NCBI RefSeq assembly: GCF_018263855.1
Contig: NZ_CP073318.1
Span: forward strand, 7,750,001-7,814,000
Reading direction: 5' to 3'
Origin: Kutzneria sp. CA-103260
GTDB taxonomy: Bacteria; Actinomycetota; Actinomycetes; Mycobacteriales; Pseudonocardiaceae
Length of the DNA: 64,000 bases
In this document: piece after piece, positions 25,810 through 33,779 of the stretch
How the letters are laid out: each line of letters opens with the position of its first letter
Position numbering within the stretch: the stretch's first letter is position 1
Made by a program: the position numbers and the translations under genes
Notes under the pieces: model-generated
Database searches by the model: none
What the model saw: only the letters and a program-made list of their open reading frames with translations
What the model was told of the DNA's origin: nothing

Positions 25810-27084
25810 GTGGCAGCCACAGACCGGATTTTTGTCGCCCAGCTGGCCGGATTGCCGGTTTTCGGCCCCGACGGGGAGGTGATCGGCAAGGTTCGCGACG
25901 TCGTGGCCAGCCTGCGAACCGACCGCCAGTCGCCCCGGGTGCTGGGCATCGTCGTCGAGCTGGTCACCCGCCGGCGCATCTTCGTGCCGATGCTGCGGGT
26001 GGCCACCATCGAGCCGCACGCCGTCGTGCTGTCGACCGGCTCGGTCAACCTGCGGCACTTCCACCAGCGCCCCAACGAAGTTGTTGTCGTCGGGCAACTG
26101 CTGGACGCCAGGGTGAGCATCGAGGAGGGGTCGGTCAACGCGATCGTGGTGGACGCGGCCATGGAGCCGACCCGGACCCGCGACTGGTCGATCAGCCGGG
26201 TCGCCGTCCGCGAGCGCACCGGCCGGTTCGGCCGCCGTGGGCCGGTGCAGGTGTTGCGCTGGGAGGAGGTACTGGGCCTGGGCATGGCCGAGCTCTCCTC
26301 ACAACCGCAGGGCGTCCAGCAGCTGCTGGCCGTGTTCGACGCCATGCGCGCCGCCGACGTCGCCAACGCGCTGCGGGACCTGCCGGCCAAGCGCCGCTAC
26401 GAAGTCGCCGACGCGCTGGACGACGAGCGCCTCGCCGACGTGATCGAGGAACTGCCCGAGGACGACCAGAAGGACCTGCTGGCCCACCTCGACGACGAGC
26501 GGGCCGCCGACATCCTCGAGGCGATGAACCCCGACGACGCCGCCGACCTGCTGGCCGAGTTGTCCGAGCTGGACAAGAACCGGCTGCTGGAGCTGATGGA
26601 GCCGGAGGAGTCCGAGCCGGTCAAGCGGCTGCTGGAGTACTCCTACGACACCGCGGGCGGTCTGATGACCCCCGAGCCCGTCGCGCTCACCCCGGACGCC
26701 ACCATCGCCGAGGCCCTGGCCCGGGTCCGCAACCCCGAGCTCACGCCGGCCCTGTCCAGCATGGTGTTCGTCTGCCGGCCGCCCACCGGCACCCCCACCG
26801 GCCGCTACCTCGGCTGCGTGCACCTGCAGCGGCTGCTGCGGGAGCCGCCCTCGGACCTCGTCGCCGGCGCCCTCGACGCCGACCTGCCCCGGCTGTCGCC
26901 GACCGCCTCGCTCACCGAGGTGACCAAGTACTTCGCGACCTACAACCTGGTGTGCGCTCCCGTGGTGGACGACGAGGACCACCTGCTCGGGGCCGTCACC
27001 GTTGACGACGTGCTGGACCATCTGCTGCCGGAGGACTGGCGGGAGACCCTGCACCACGACGAGGAGGGCGTCGCCCATGCCTGA
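25810..27084 (+). CDS. MgtE N-domain/CBS protein lacking the membrane channel
   Basis: The 424-residue protein has a PRC-barrel-like N-terminal part (GLPVFGPDGEVIGKVRDV), then an MgtE intracellular N-domain made of acidic helical repeats (DALDDERLADVIEELPEDDQ, ILEAMNPDDAADLLAELSE), then a pair of CBS domains (GGLMTPEPVALTPDATIAEA and PVVDDEDHLLGAVTVDDVL). It stops where MgtE would enter its five membrane helices, so it cannot be a channel by itself. It matches mycobacterial Rv1232c and may sense Mg2+ or nucleotide. GTG 25810 lacks a ribosome site and may be leaderless. The next gene overlaps it by 8 bases. Confidence 0.85.
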   Translation: MAATDRIFVAQLAGLPVFGPDGEVIGKVRDVVASLRTDRQSPRVLGIVVELVTRRRIFVPMLRVATIEPHAVVLSTGSVNLRHFHQRPNEVVVVGQLLDARVSIEEGSVNAIVVDAAMEPTRTRDWSISRVAVRERTGRFGRRGPVQVLRWEEVLGLGMAELSSQPQGVQQLLAVFDAMRAADVANALRDLPAKRRYEVADALDDERLADVIEELPEDDQKDLLAHLDDERAADILEAMNPDDAADLLAELSELDKNRLLELMEPEESEPVKRLLEYSYDTAGGLMTPEPVALTPDATIAEALARVRNPELTPALSSMVFVCRPPTGTPTGRYLGCVHLQRLLREPPSDLVAGALDADLPRLSPTASLTEVTKYFATYNLVCAPVVDDEDHLLGAVTVDDVLDHLLPEDWRETLHHDEEGVAHA

Positions 27085-27643
27085 GCTGACCTCACGACGG
27101 CGGCTCGACCAGCCCCGAGCCCCGCGCCGGTGGGCCATCGACGTGGACCCGGAGGCGTTCGGCCGGTTCTCCGAGCGGCTGGCCCGGTTCCTGGGCACCG
27201 GCAAGTTCCTGTTCTGGCAGACGCTGATCGTCGTGGTCTGGATCTGCCTGAACCTGTTCGCCCTCAGCCTGCAGTGGGACCCCTACCCGTTCATCCTGCT
27301 CAACCTGGCCTTCTCCACCCAGGCCGCGTACGCCGCGCCGCTGATCCTGCTGGCCCAGAACCGCCAGGACGACCGCGACCGCATCTCGCTGGAGGAGGAC
27401 CGGGCCCGCGCCGCCCAGACCAAGGCCGACACCGAGTTCATGGCCCGGGAGCTGGCCGCCCTGCGCATCGCCGTCGGCGAGGTCGCCACCCGGGACTACC
27501 TGCGCAGCGAACTCGATCGGCTGCGGGCCGAGATGGCCGGCGGCAAGAAGCGGGACAAGCACCGCAAGTCCAGCCCCTCGGCCGAGGACATCCGCGACGA
27601 CCCCCGGTGGGACGACGAGGAGACGGTCACCCAGAAGAGCTGA
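27077..27643 (+). CDS. DUF1003 membrane protein
   Basis: The 188-residue DUF1003 protein begins at ATG 27077 behind GAGGAGG, within the end of the MgtE-like gene. Two membrane helices are typical (FLFWQTLIVVVWICLNLFAL and FILLNLAFSTQAAYAAPLIL), followed by NRQDDRDRI and a long acidic/basic coiled segment. The C-terminus is highly charged (GGKKRDKHRKSS). Coupling to the cytoplasmic MgtE/CBS protein suggests that it is its membrane partner; this is an inference. In mycobacteria the homologue is Rv1231c. Confidence 0.87.
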   Translation: MPELTSRRRLDQPRAPRRWAIDVDPEAFGRFSERLARFLGTGKFLFWQTLIVVVWICLNLFALSLQWDPYPFILLNLAFSTQAAYAAPLILLAQNRQDDRDRISLEEDRARAAQTKADTEFMARELAALRIAVGEVATRDYLRSELDRLRAEMAGGKKRDKHRKSSPSAEDIRDDPRWDDEETVTQKS

Positions 27644-27653
27644 TCTTCGAACT

Positions 27654-27761
27654 GAGCAGCCCCCGTCTGCAAGCCAACCAGATCAACCTGGCAATGCGCG
27701 GTCGTGGCCGGTGGGCCGGGACTGCCAGGTTCGCCTGGTTGGATTGATTCGGGGGCTGCTC
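27654..27761. repeat. long two-tier inverted repeat between convergent genes
   Basis: The outer arms GAGCAGCCCCCG (27654-27665) and 27750-27761 are exact complements. Inside, CCAACCAG/CTGGTTGG and AACCTGGCA/TGCCAGGTT form a second stem (27674-27693 with 27723-27742). About 108 bases can fold as one hairpin, longer than a simple terminator. Confidence 0.7.
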
Positions 27762-27771
27762 GGCACGGCCG

Positions 27772-28917
27772 TCAGCGGCCGGCCGGGCTCACCGAGAGCA
27801 GGCGGCCGGCGAGGCCGCGGGAGCGGACGGTGAGCTTGGCGGCGACCTCGGTGAGGACCTTGGCGGCGGGGGCCTCGGGGTCGGACAGCACCAGCGGCGT
27901 GCCGGCGTCGCCGCCCTCGCGCAGGCGGGCGTCGAGGGGGACCTGGCCGAGCAGCGGCACGTCGGAGCCGACGGCCTTGGTCAGGGATTCGGCGACGGTC
28001 TGGCCGCCGCCGGCGCCGAACAGCTCCATGCGGCTGCCGTCGGGCATGTCCATCCACGACATGTTCTCGATGACGCCGGCCACCCGCTGGCGGGTCTGCA
28101 TGGCGATGGCGCCGGCCCGCTCGGCGACCTCGGCGGCAGCCTGCTGCGGGGTGGTGACGACGAGGATCTCGGCGTTGGGGATGAGCTGGGCCACGGAGAT
28201 GGCGATGTCGCCGGTGCCGGGCGGCAGGTCCAGCAGCAGCACGTCCAGGTCGCCCCAGAACACGTCGGCGAGGAACTGCTGCAGGGCCCGGTGCAGCATC
28301 GGCCCGCGCCAGACCACGGGGGCGTTGTTCTGCACGAACATGCCGATCGAGATGACCTTCACGCCGTTGGCCTGCGGCGGCATGATCATCTTCTCGACCT
28401 GGGTGGGGCGGCCGGTGGCGCCGAGCATGCGGGGCACGGAGTGGCCGTAGATGTCGGCGTCGACGATGCCGACCGACAGCCCGCGCTTGGCCATCGCGGC
28501 GGCCAGGTTGACGGTCATGCTGGACTTGCCGACGCCGCCCTTGCCCGACGCGACGCAGTAGACCCTGGTCATCGACCCGGGCTGGGCGAACGGGATGACC
28601 GGCTCGGCCGCGTCGCCGCGCAGCGACTTGCGCAGCTCGCTGCGCTGCTGGTCGCTCATCACGTCCAGCTCGACCTTGACGCCGGTGACCCCGTCGACCT
28701 TGCTGACGGCCGCGGTGACGTCCGCGGTGATCTTGTCGCGGAGCGGACAGCCGGCCACGGTCAGGTAGACGGCTACGGTGACCGCGCCGTCCGCGCCGAT
28801 GGTGACGTCCTTCACCATGCCCAGCTCGGTGATCGGGCGGCGGATTTCCGGATCCTGGACGGAGCCCAGCGCGGCCCGCACAGCGTCGGCACTCGGGAGA
28901 GAAGTCACGAGACCCAT
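27772..28917 (-). CDS. mrp: Mrp/NBP35-type iron-sulfur carrier ATPase
   Basis: The 381-residue protein has an N-terminal DUF59/MIP18 domain (ALGSVQDPEIRRPITELGMV) and a C-terminal P-loop ATPase domain with the deviant Walker A SGKGGVGKSS, switch LLLDLPPGTGD and TTPQQAAAEVAERA. Mrp proteins bind and transfer 4Fe-4S clusters to apo-proteins; the usual CxxC dimer cysteines are not evident. ATG 28917 is chosen, with GTG 28908 an alternative; neither has a clear ribosome site. Its position beside the MgtE-like and tatB genes repeats the mycobacterial order (Rv1229c). Confidence 0.9.
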   Translation of the reverse strand: MGLVTSLPSADAVRAALGSVQDPEIRRPITELGMVKDVTIGADGAVTVAVYLTVAGCPLRDKITADVTAAVSKVDGVTGVKVELDVMSDQQRSELRKSLRGDAAEPVIPFAQPGSMTRVYCVASGKGGVGKSSMTVNLAAAMAKRGLSVGIVDADIYGHSVPRMLGATGRPTQVEKMIMPPQANGVKVISIGMFVQNNAPVVWRGPMLHRALQQFLADVFWGDLDVLLLDLPPGTGDIAISVAQLIPNAEILVVTTPQQAAAEVAERAGAIAMQTRQRVAGVIENMSWMDMPDGSRMELFGAGGGQTVAESLTKAVGSDVPLLGQVPLDARLREGGDAGTPLVLSDPEAPAAKVLTEVAAKLTVRSRGLAGRLLSVSPAGR

Positions 28918-29015
28918 GCTACGAGCCGGTGTTACCGATCGGTTAGCCGGCGTTCGCCGAATCACGATAGGGGCACTGCGCGACCATCTGGACGCGTTCC
29001 GTAACATGAGGGGTC

Positions 29016-29495
29016 GTGCTGGACACAGGTAGGACCCGACTTCCCACCCGGACCGAGTTAGCCGTGTGGCGGTCATTCCTGCGGGCGCACGCCCGCATCG
29101 TCCGACATCTGGAGACCGAGCTGGTCGCCGAGCAGAGTCTGTCGCTGGCGTCCTATGACGTCCTGGTGCAGCTCGCCGAGGCGCCCGGGCGTCGGATGCG
29201 GATGACGGAGCTCGCCGACGCCGTGCTGTTGTCCCGGTCCGGTGTCACCCGGCTGGTCGACCGCCTGGAGCGGACAGGCCTGGTCAGCCGGGAGCGAGCC
29301 GACGGCGACGGCCGCGGCGTGGTGGCCGTACTCACCCAGACAGGGCTAGACCGGTTACGCAGCGCGTCCGGCACCCATCTGGCCGGTGTCGTCCGCCACT
29401 TCGTCGACGCGCTGGACGAGGCGGCCATCACCGACTTCGGCCGCACCTGTGAGCAGCTGGCCGCGGCCTCCCCGCCGCTGCCAGAAGGTCCCTGA
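29016..29495 (+). CDS. MarR family transcriptional regulator
   Basis: The 159-residue protein starts at GTG 29016 behind GAGGGG. The winged helix is RMTELADAVLLSRSGVTRLV with the wing VSRERADGDGRGVVAVLT; flanking helices (FLRAHARIVRHLETELVAE and the C-terminal bundle) form the dimer interface of MarR proteins. The ligand and target are unknown. No divergent efflux gene lies beside it: the neighbour is mrp, so the target may be itself or distant. Confidence 0.9.
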   Translation: MLDTGRTRLPTRTELAVWRSFLRAHARIVRHLETELVAEQSLSLASYDVLVQLAEAPGRRMRMTELADAVLLSRSGVTRLVDRLERTGLVSRERADGDGRGVVAVLTQTGLDRLRSASGTHLAGVVRHFVDALDEAAITDFGRTCEQLAAASPPLPEGP

Positions 29496-29655
29496 CCTCG
29501 CGCTGACCGGGCTCCCGCCCCCGGTTCCGCTGCCCGGGCCCTGCCCCCGGAGCCCCGCGATCCCTGAATCGCAATCGTTCGCACCGGGCACTGGCCGAAA
29601 TAAGAGCGCTCTAACTTGCGCCGTCAATCAACCAGCAGACGTCGTCCGCCTGGAC

Positions 29656-30045
29656 TCAGGTGGCGTCGGGGTCGAACGGAGGACGTTCCCCCGGCGACAG
29701 CGGCCGCTGCTCCGGACGCGGCTCGGCCGCCGGAGCCGGCGCCGACGCGAAGCCGTTGGGCTTGTAGCCGTTGTCCTCCGGATAGTCGTCGAGCAGGTGC
29801 CGCGTGATGGCCCGCTTGGGGTTGAACTCCCGCAGCTGCCGCAGGTCCTCCAGCGGCTTGCGCAGCTCGTCGAACTCCGGCCCGAGCTCCGACCGCAGCT
29901 GGTCGCGGGCCCCGTTGGCGTAGTCCCGGACCTGTCGGATGCCCTTGGCCAGCCACGCGGCAGCGGACGGCAGCCGCTCGGGACCCAGGATGAACAGGCC
30001 GGCGACGATCAGGACGAGCAGCTCGCCCCCGCTGATTCCGAACAC
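29656..30045 (-). CDS. tatB: Sec-independent protein translocase TatB
   Basis: The 129-residue protein begins MFGISGGELLVLIVAGLFIL, a single N-terminal membrane helix with the conserved Glu, followed by the GPERLP hinge and an amphipathic helix (AAAWLAKGIRQVRDYANGAR). The long acidic/proline-rich tail and the Glu at position 8 identify TatB rather than TatA. It forms the twin-arginine signal receptor with TatC, encoded elsewhere. It follows htrA by 10 bases in the sigE-rseA-htrA-tatB operon, the order seen in mycobacteria. Confidence 0.92.
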   Translation of the reverse strand: MFGISGGELLVLIVAGLFILGPERLPSAAAWLAKGIRQVRDYANGARDQLRSELGPEFDELRKPLEDLRQLREFNPKRAITRHLLDDYPEDNGYKPNGFASAPAPAAEPRPEQRPLSPGERPPFDPDAT

Positions 30046-30055
30046 GTCTCCCAGC

Positions 30056-31612
30056 CTAATCCGACTGCGTGGTGACCTGTAGCTCCATCTGCCGCCCCTG
30101 CCGCACGATCTGCACCTTCACAGTGTCGCCGATGTTGCGTTCGATCACCGCCACCGACAGCTCATCGGCGGTGCGGATGGGTCGATCGCCGAACTTGGTG
30201 ATCACGTCGCCCTCGGCGATGCCGGCCTTGGCCGCGGCCCCGCCCTCCTTGACGTTCTGCACCTGGGCGCCGTCGGTGGACACGGCCGACACCGACCGCG
30301 CGTTCAGGCCGATGTCGGCGTGCTTGACCTGGCCGTCCCGGATCAGCCCCTCGGCGATCCGCCGGGCGAAGTCGATCGGGATGGCGAAGCCGATGCCGAT
30401 GGAGCCGGTGTTGTCGCCGGGCGACAGGATGGCGCTGTTGATGCCGACCAGCGCCCCGGTGTCGTCCAGCAGCGCGCCGCCGGAGTTGCCGTGGTTGATG
30501 GCGGCGTCGGTCTGGATGGCGTCGTAGGTGACGGGCGGGTCGCCGCCCTCGCCGGCGGCCTGCAGTGGCCGGTTGACCGCGCTGACGATGCCGCTGGTGA
30601 CGCTGCTGGACAGGCCCAGTGGCGAGCCGATGGCGATCACCTGGTCGCCGACCGACAGCGAGCTGGACTTGCCCAGCTGGATCACGGTCGGGTTGGTCAC
30701 CGCCACCTTGACCACGGCCAGGTCGGTCTTGGGGTCCCGGCCGACGATCTTGCCGTCGGTCTTGGTGCCGTCGGCGAACACCACGCGCAGGGTGGCCGTC
30801 GGGTCGGTGGCCGCGGCCGACACCACGTGGTTGTTGGTCAGGATGTAGCCGCCGGCGTCGATCATGACGCCGGAGCCGAGCCCGCCGCCGCTGCCGACCT
30901 GCACCTCGATCTGCACCACGGCGGCCTGGGTGCGCTTGACGATGTCGGCGACCGAGCCGGGCGCGGCCTGCTTGCCCGGGCTGTCCACCTGGGCCAGGGT
31001 GACGGAGCTGGTCAGCGGGTTGCCGGCCTGCGCGATGGCCCAGCCGGCGAGGCCGCCGGCCACGCCGATCAGCAGCGCGACGCCGGCCAGCGAGGCCAGG
31101 GCGACCGGCTTGACCCGGCGGCCGAACAGCAGCTCGGGCACGGACAGCAGCGGGCCGGTCTTGGCCGGCGGCGCGGCGCCGTCGTCGCCGTCCGAGCCGG
31201 ACTCGGCGGCCGGCGGGCCGAGGATGGCGCCGGCGCCGGGGTCGCGCCACGGGTCGCGGTCGGCGGAGTCCTGCCAGAACACGGGCTCGACGGTCGGCTC
31301 GGAGCCGTACGGGACCGAACCCGGCGCTCGCTGCAACACCACGTCGCCAAGGCTGTCGGGGCGGCTGAAGGCCGTGCTCAACGCCTCGGGCGGCGGCGGG
31401 GCCAGCGCGATGGAGCCGTTGGCGGCGGCCGAGGCGGCACGGGGCGCGAAGGCGCTGTCCACACCGTCTGGGCGGCCGAACTCGGCGGCCTGCGTCGGAT
31501 CGACGGGCGGCCGGTCCAGCGGCCGGGGACCGATGCGGCGGCCCTGACCGTCGTCGACGCCCGAGACCGGGGTGGCCGGCGGCGGTTCGGGACTGGGCTG
31601 CTGCTCGTTCAT
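30056..31612 (-). CDS. htrA: HtrA/DegP-type membrane serine protease with PDZ domain
   Basis: The 518-residue protein has a 170-residue proline-rich cytoplasmic N-terminus, one membrane helix (about 174-195), a trypsin-like domain and a C-terminal PDZ domain. The catalytic triad is His262 (ILTNNHVV), Asp297 (DPKTDLAVV) and Ser377 (HGNSGGALLD). It is expected to degrade or refold damaged exported proteins and, in mycobacteria, helps control the SigE regulon with RseA. The PDZ core is GAAAKAGIAEGDVITKFGDR. A 16-bp palindrome (31635-31650) lies just upstream, over the rseA stop. Confidence 0.93.
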   Translation of the reverse strand: MNEQQPSPEPPPATPVSGVDDGQGRRIGPRPLDRPPVDPTQAAEFGRPDGVDSAFAPRAASAAANGSIALAPPPPEALSTAFSRPDSLGDVVLQRAPGSVPYGSEPTVEPVFWQDSADRDPWRDPGAGAILGPPAAESGSDGDDGAAPPAKTGPLLSVPELLFGRRVKPVALASLAGVALLIGVAGGLAGWAIAQAGNPLTSSVTLAQVDSPGKQAAPGSVADIVKRTQAAVVQIEVQVGSGGGLGSGVMIDAGGYILTNNHVVSAAATDPTATLRVVFADGTKTDGKIVGRDPKTDLAVVKVAVTNPTVIQLGKSSSLSVGDQVIAIGSPLGLSSSVTSGIVSAVNRPLQAAGEGGDPPVTYDAIQTDAAINHGNSGGALLDDTGALVGINSAILSPGDNTGSIGIGFAIPIDFARRIAEGLIRDGQVKHADIGLNARSVSAVSTDGAQVQNVKEGGAAAKAGIAEGDVITKFGDRPIRTADELSVAVIERNIGDTVKVQIVRQGRQMELQVTTQSD

Positions 31613-31643
31613 CAGGGGAAAGCGTGCCTCACCAACGGTGAAT

Positions 31644-32267
31644 TCACCGTGTGGGCAGGTCCGCGACGGTCGTCGGCGTGGTGGAGCTGGCCGGCTGAAC
31701 CGCGACCGGGTGGGCGTCCACCGGAACGCCGGAGGTGTCGCCGGACGCCGGGGTGTCGCCGTGCATGGTCACGATGGCCAGCGCGCCCAGCACGATGCCG
31801 GACACGACCACGCCGGCGCCCTGCTTGGTGCGGCGGGACAGCCGGCTGCCGCTGCCCAGGACGGCGGCGCCGCTACCGAGCGGCGCGGAGGAACCGAAGA
31901 CGGGGCCGCTGCCGAACGGGCGGAGCTTCTCGCTGCCCTTGCCCAGCCGCTGCACGGTGACCAGCTGGCCGTCCTCGGTCACGGCCAGGTTGTCCGGGCC
32001 GCTGGGCAGGTCGACGTCCTGCGGGATGGACATCAGCGAGGCGAGCAGGCCGGCCGGCGCGGACGGCGCGGGCGCGGCCTTCATGGCCGAGCGGGCGTGC
32101 CGCTGGGTGGCGGCCTCGGCGGCGCAGAAGGGGCAGCGGGCCAGGTGCGCGGCGGCGCGGTCGTGAGCGGTCGCCGACAGCTCACCGTCGACGAAGGCCA
32201 CCACCGCGTCGGGCAGCAGATGCTGTTCCGGCAGGCTCGGCAGACTCCACCCGCGCAGCTCGGTCAT
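31644..32267 (-). CDS. rseA: anti-sigma factor RseA (zinc-binding, membrane-anchored)
   Basis: The 207-residue protein carries an N-terminal anti-sigma domain: PDAVVAFVDGELSATAHDRA, then the HxxxCxxC zinc motif His41-Cys45-Cys48 in HLARCPFC. A long low-complexity linker leads to a single membrane helix (about 148-168, VVVSGIVLGALAIVTM) and an extracytoplasmic Thr/Pro/Val tail. It is expected to sequester SigE and release it under envelope stress. Its start overlaps the sigE stop by 4 bases (ATGA), securing stoichiometric production. Confidence 0.9.
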   Translation of the reverse strand: MTELRGWSLPSLPEQHLLPDAVVAFVDGELSATAHDRAAAHLARCPFCAAEAATQRHARSAMKAAPAPSAPAGLLASLMSIPQDVDLPSGPDNLAVTEDGQLVTVQRLGKGSEKLRPFGSGPVFGSSAPLGSGAAVLGSGSRLSRRTKQGAGVVVSGIVLGALAIVTMHGDTPASGDTSGVPVDAHPVAVQPASSTTPTTVADLPTR

Positions 32268-32866
32268 CCAACGTCCTTCCGTGCGAGCTCGGCGCGGCGC
32301 TCCAGGCTCGCGCGCAGGGCCTGCCGGCCCCGGTGGATGCGGCTGCGGACGGTGCCCAGCTTCACCCCGAGCGTGGCTCCGATCTCATCGTAGGACAGGC
32401 CTTCGACGTCACAAAGCACCACAGCGGCCCGGAACTCCGGCGGCAGCTCGTCCAGCGCGGCCTGCAGGTCGGGGTCCAGGTGGGTGTCGGAGTAGACCTG
32501 CTCGGGGCTCGGGTCGTCGCCCACGAGGCGGTCGGTGTCCTCGGGCAGGCCCTCCATGCGCAGCCGGGAGCGGCGCCGGGCCATGTCCAGGAACAGGTTC
32601 GTGGTGATGCGGTGCAGCCAGCCCTCGAACGTGCCCGGCTTGTACGAGGCCAGCGACCGGAACACCCGGATGAACGTCTCCTGGGTCAGGTCCTCGGCGT
32701 CGTGCTGGTTGCCGGACAGGCGGTAGGCGAGGCGGTAGACCCGGTCGGCGTGCTCGCGCACGACCTCGTCCCACGATGGCGGTGTCCAGGCGGCTTCGAC
32801 CGGCGCAATGGCGACGGGAGCGGCGGCGACCGGCTCAGTGGCCGGGTCGGTCGTCTGAGTGCGCAT
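32264..32866 (-). CDS. sigE: ECF RNA polymerase sigma factor SigE
   Basis: The 200-residue ECF sigma factor has region 2 (REHADRVYRLAYRLSGNQHD, DLTQETFIRVFRSLASY, FEGWLHRITTNLFLDMARRR) and region 4 (LPPEFRAAVVLCDVEGLSYD, then EIGATLGVKLGTVRSRIHRG), with a low-complexity N-terminal extension. It is the mycobacterial SigE type, active in envelope stress. ATG 32866 is favoured; a TTG at 32914 would add 16 residues. A consensus-like ECF promoter lies 46 bases upstream, which suggests autoregulation. Confidence 0.92.
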   Translation of the reverse strand: MRTQTTDPATEPVAAAPVAIAPVEAAWTPPSWDEVVREHADRVYRLAYRLSGNQHDAEDLTQETFIRVFRSLASYKPGTFEGWLHRITTNLFLDMARRRSRLRMEGLPEDTDRLVGDDPSPEQVYSDTHLDPDLQAALDELPPEFRAAVVLCDVEGLSYDEIGATLGVKLGTVRSRIHRGRQALRASLERRAELARKDVG

Positions 32867-32912
32867 CGGTGGTTTCGGCACCTCCAGCGGGCGGCTGCCC
32901 TTCGGTGGGGAC

Positions 32913-32938
32913 AACGTGGCGGACGTCCCCGTTGTTCC
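32913..32938 (-). promoter_or_regulatory. candidate ECF (SigE/SigR-type) promoter of sigE
   Basis: On the leftward strand GGGGAAC (GGAAC at 32938-32934) and CGTTG (GTT at 32915-32913) are separated by 18 bases, the GGAAY-N18-GTT pattern of actinobacterial stress sigma factors. Confidence 0.55.
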
Positions 32939-33057
32939 CCACTACTGTCGCGGGCTCGCTTATAACCATGGTGAGAGACGCCTGAGAGCAGACTGAGAAT
33001 GCTCAGATGCGGGTTGTTCACCCAGAACGGCCCTAGTCGCCGCTAACCTCGCACCTT

Positions 33058-33675
33058 GTGACGCTCGGGGAGTACGTGGACGGCTTCGCCGTCGAGGACG
33101 AGGTCGCCTCGGCCGCGCGGGCCCGGGGCGTCGAGCTGGGATGCGTGCCCATCGGCGTCACCGGCGGGGCCGCGCTGCGCTTCCTCGCCGCGTCCCTGCA
33201 GGCCAGGGCGGTCGTGGAGATCGGGACCGGGGCCGGCGTGAGCGGCCTGTGGCTGCTTGGCGGCATGGCCCGGGACGGCGTGCTGACCTCGATCGACGTG
33301 GAACCCGAGCACCAGCGGGTGGCCCGCCAGGCCTTCTCCGACGCCCGGATCAGCCCCGGCCGCACTCGCCTGATCAACGGACAGGCGCTGGACGTGCTGC
33401 CCCGCCTCACCGACGGCGGCTACGACCTGGTGTTCGTCGACGCCGCCAAGTCCGAGTACCCCCGCTACCTGGAGCACGGCGTGCGCATGCTGCGCCCCGG
33501 CGGCGTGATCGCGTTCGACAACGTCTTCTGGAAGGGCAAGGTCACCGATCCCACTGACCGGGACGCCGAGACCCAGGCCATCCGCGACACCAACCGCGCC
33601 GTCCGCGAGGACGACCGGCTCGTGTCGATCATGCTTCCAGTCGGCGACGGCCTCCTGGTCGCAGCCAAGCGCTGA
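33058..33675 (+). CDS. SAM-dependent O-methyltransferase (Rv1220c-like, COMT family)
   Basis: The 205-residue protein belongs to the cation-dependent catechol/caffeoyl-type O-methyltransferase family. VVEIGTGAGVSGLWLL is the SAM-binding loop, SIDVEPEHQRVARQAF the ribose-binding acidic strand, and LVFVDAAKSEYPRYL with IAFDNVFWKGKV the metal and catalytic segments. The acceptor is unknown. It is divergent from sigE exactly as in mycobacteria (Rv1220c/Rv1221). GTG 33058 has no ribosome site and CTAACCT upstream could be a -10 for a leaderless message. Confidence 0.9.
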   Translation: MTLGEYVDGFAVEDEVASAARARGVELGCVPIGVTGGAALRFLAASLQARAVVEIGTGAGVSGLWLLGGMARDGVLTSIDVEPEHQRVARQAFSDARISPGRTRLINGQALDVLPRLTDGGYDLVFVDAAKSEYPRYLEHGVRMLRPGGVIAFDNVFWKGKVTDPTDRDAETQAIRDTNRAVREDDRLVSIMLPVGDGLLVAAKR

Positions 33676-33688
33676 CCCCCCGCAACCA

Positions 33689-33727
33689 CCTCTGACGCCA
33701 CATGTGGTCCACATGTGGCGTCAGAGG
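33689..33727. repeat. perfect 39-bp palindrome between convergent genes
   Basis: CCTCTGACGCCACATGTGG, one central base, and its exact reverse complement fill the interval. ATGTGGCG recurs twice just beyond (33731-33750), as GTGGCGCACATGTGGCG. It probably serves as a terminator for both facing genes. Confidence 0.75.
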
Positions 33728-33779
33728 TCGAATGTGGCGCACATGTGGCGAAAGCCGGGGGCGGTTGGCTGCCGGCGGG

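Noticed and set aside
24993..27005. A 670-codon + strand frame across PhzF and the MgtE-like gene
   Set aside because: It crosses a divergent promoter and is antisense to one gene and out of frame with the other; the product is low complexity.
30320..31960. A 546-codon + strand frame opposite htrA and rseA
   Set aside because: Shadow frame. The opposite strand has a full HtrA with triad and PDZ.
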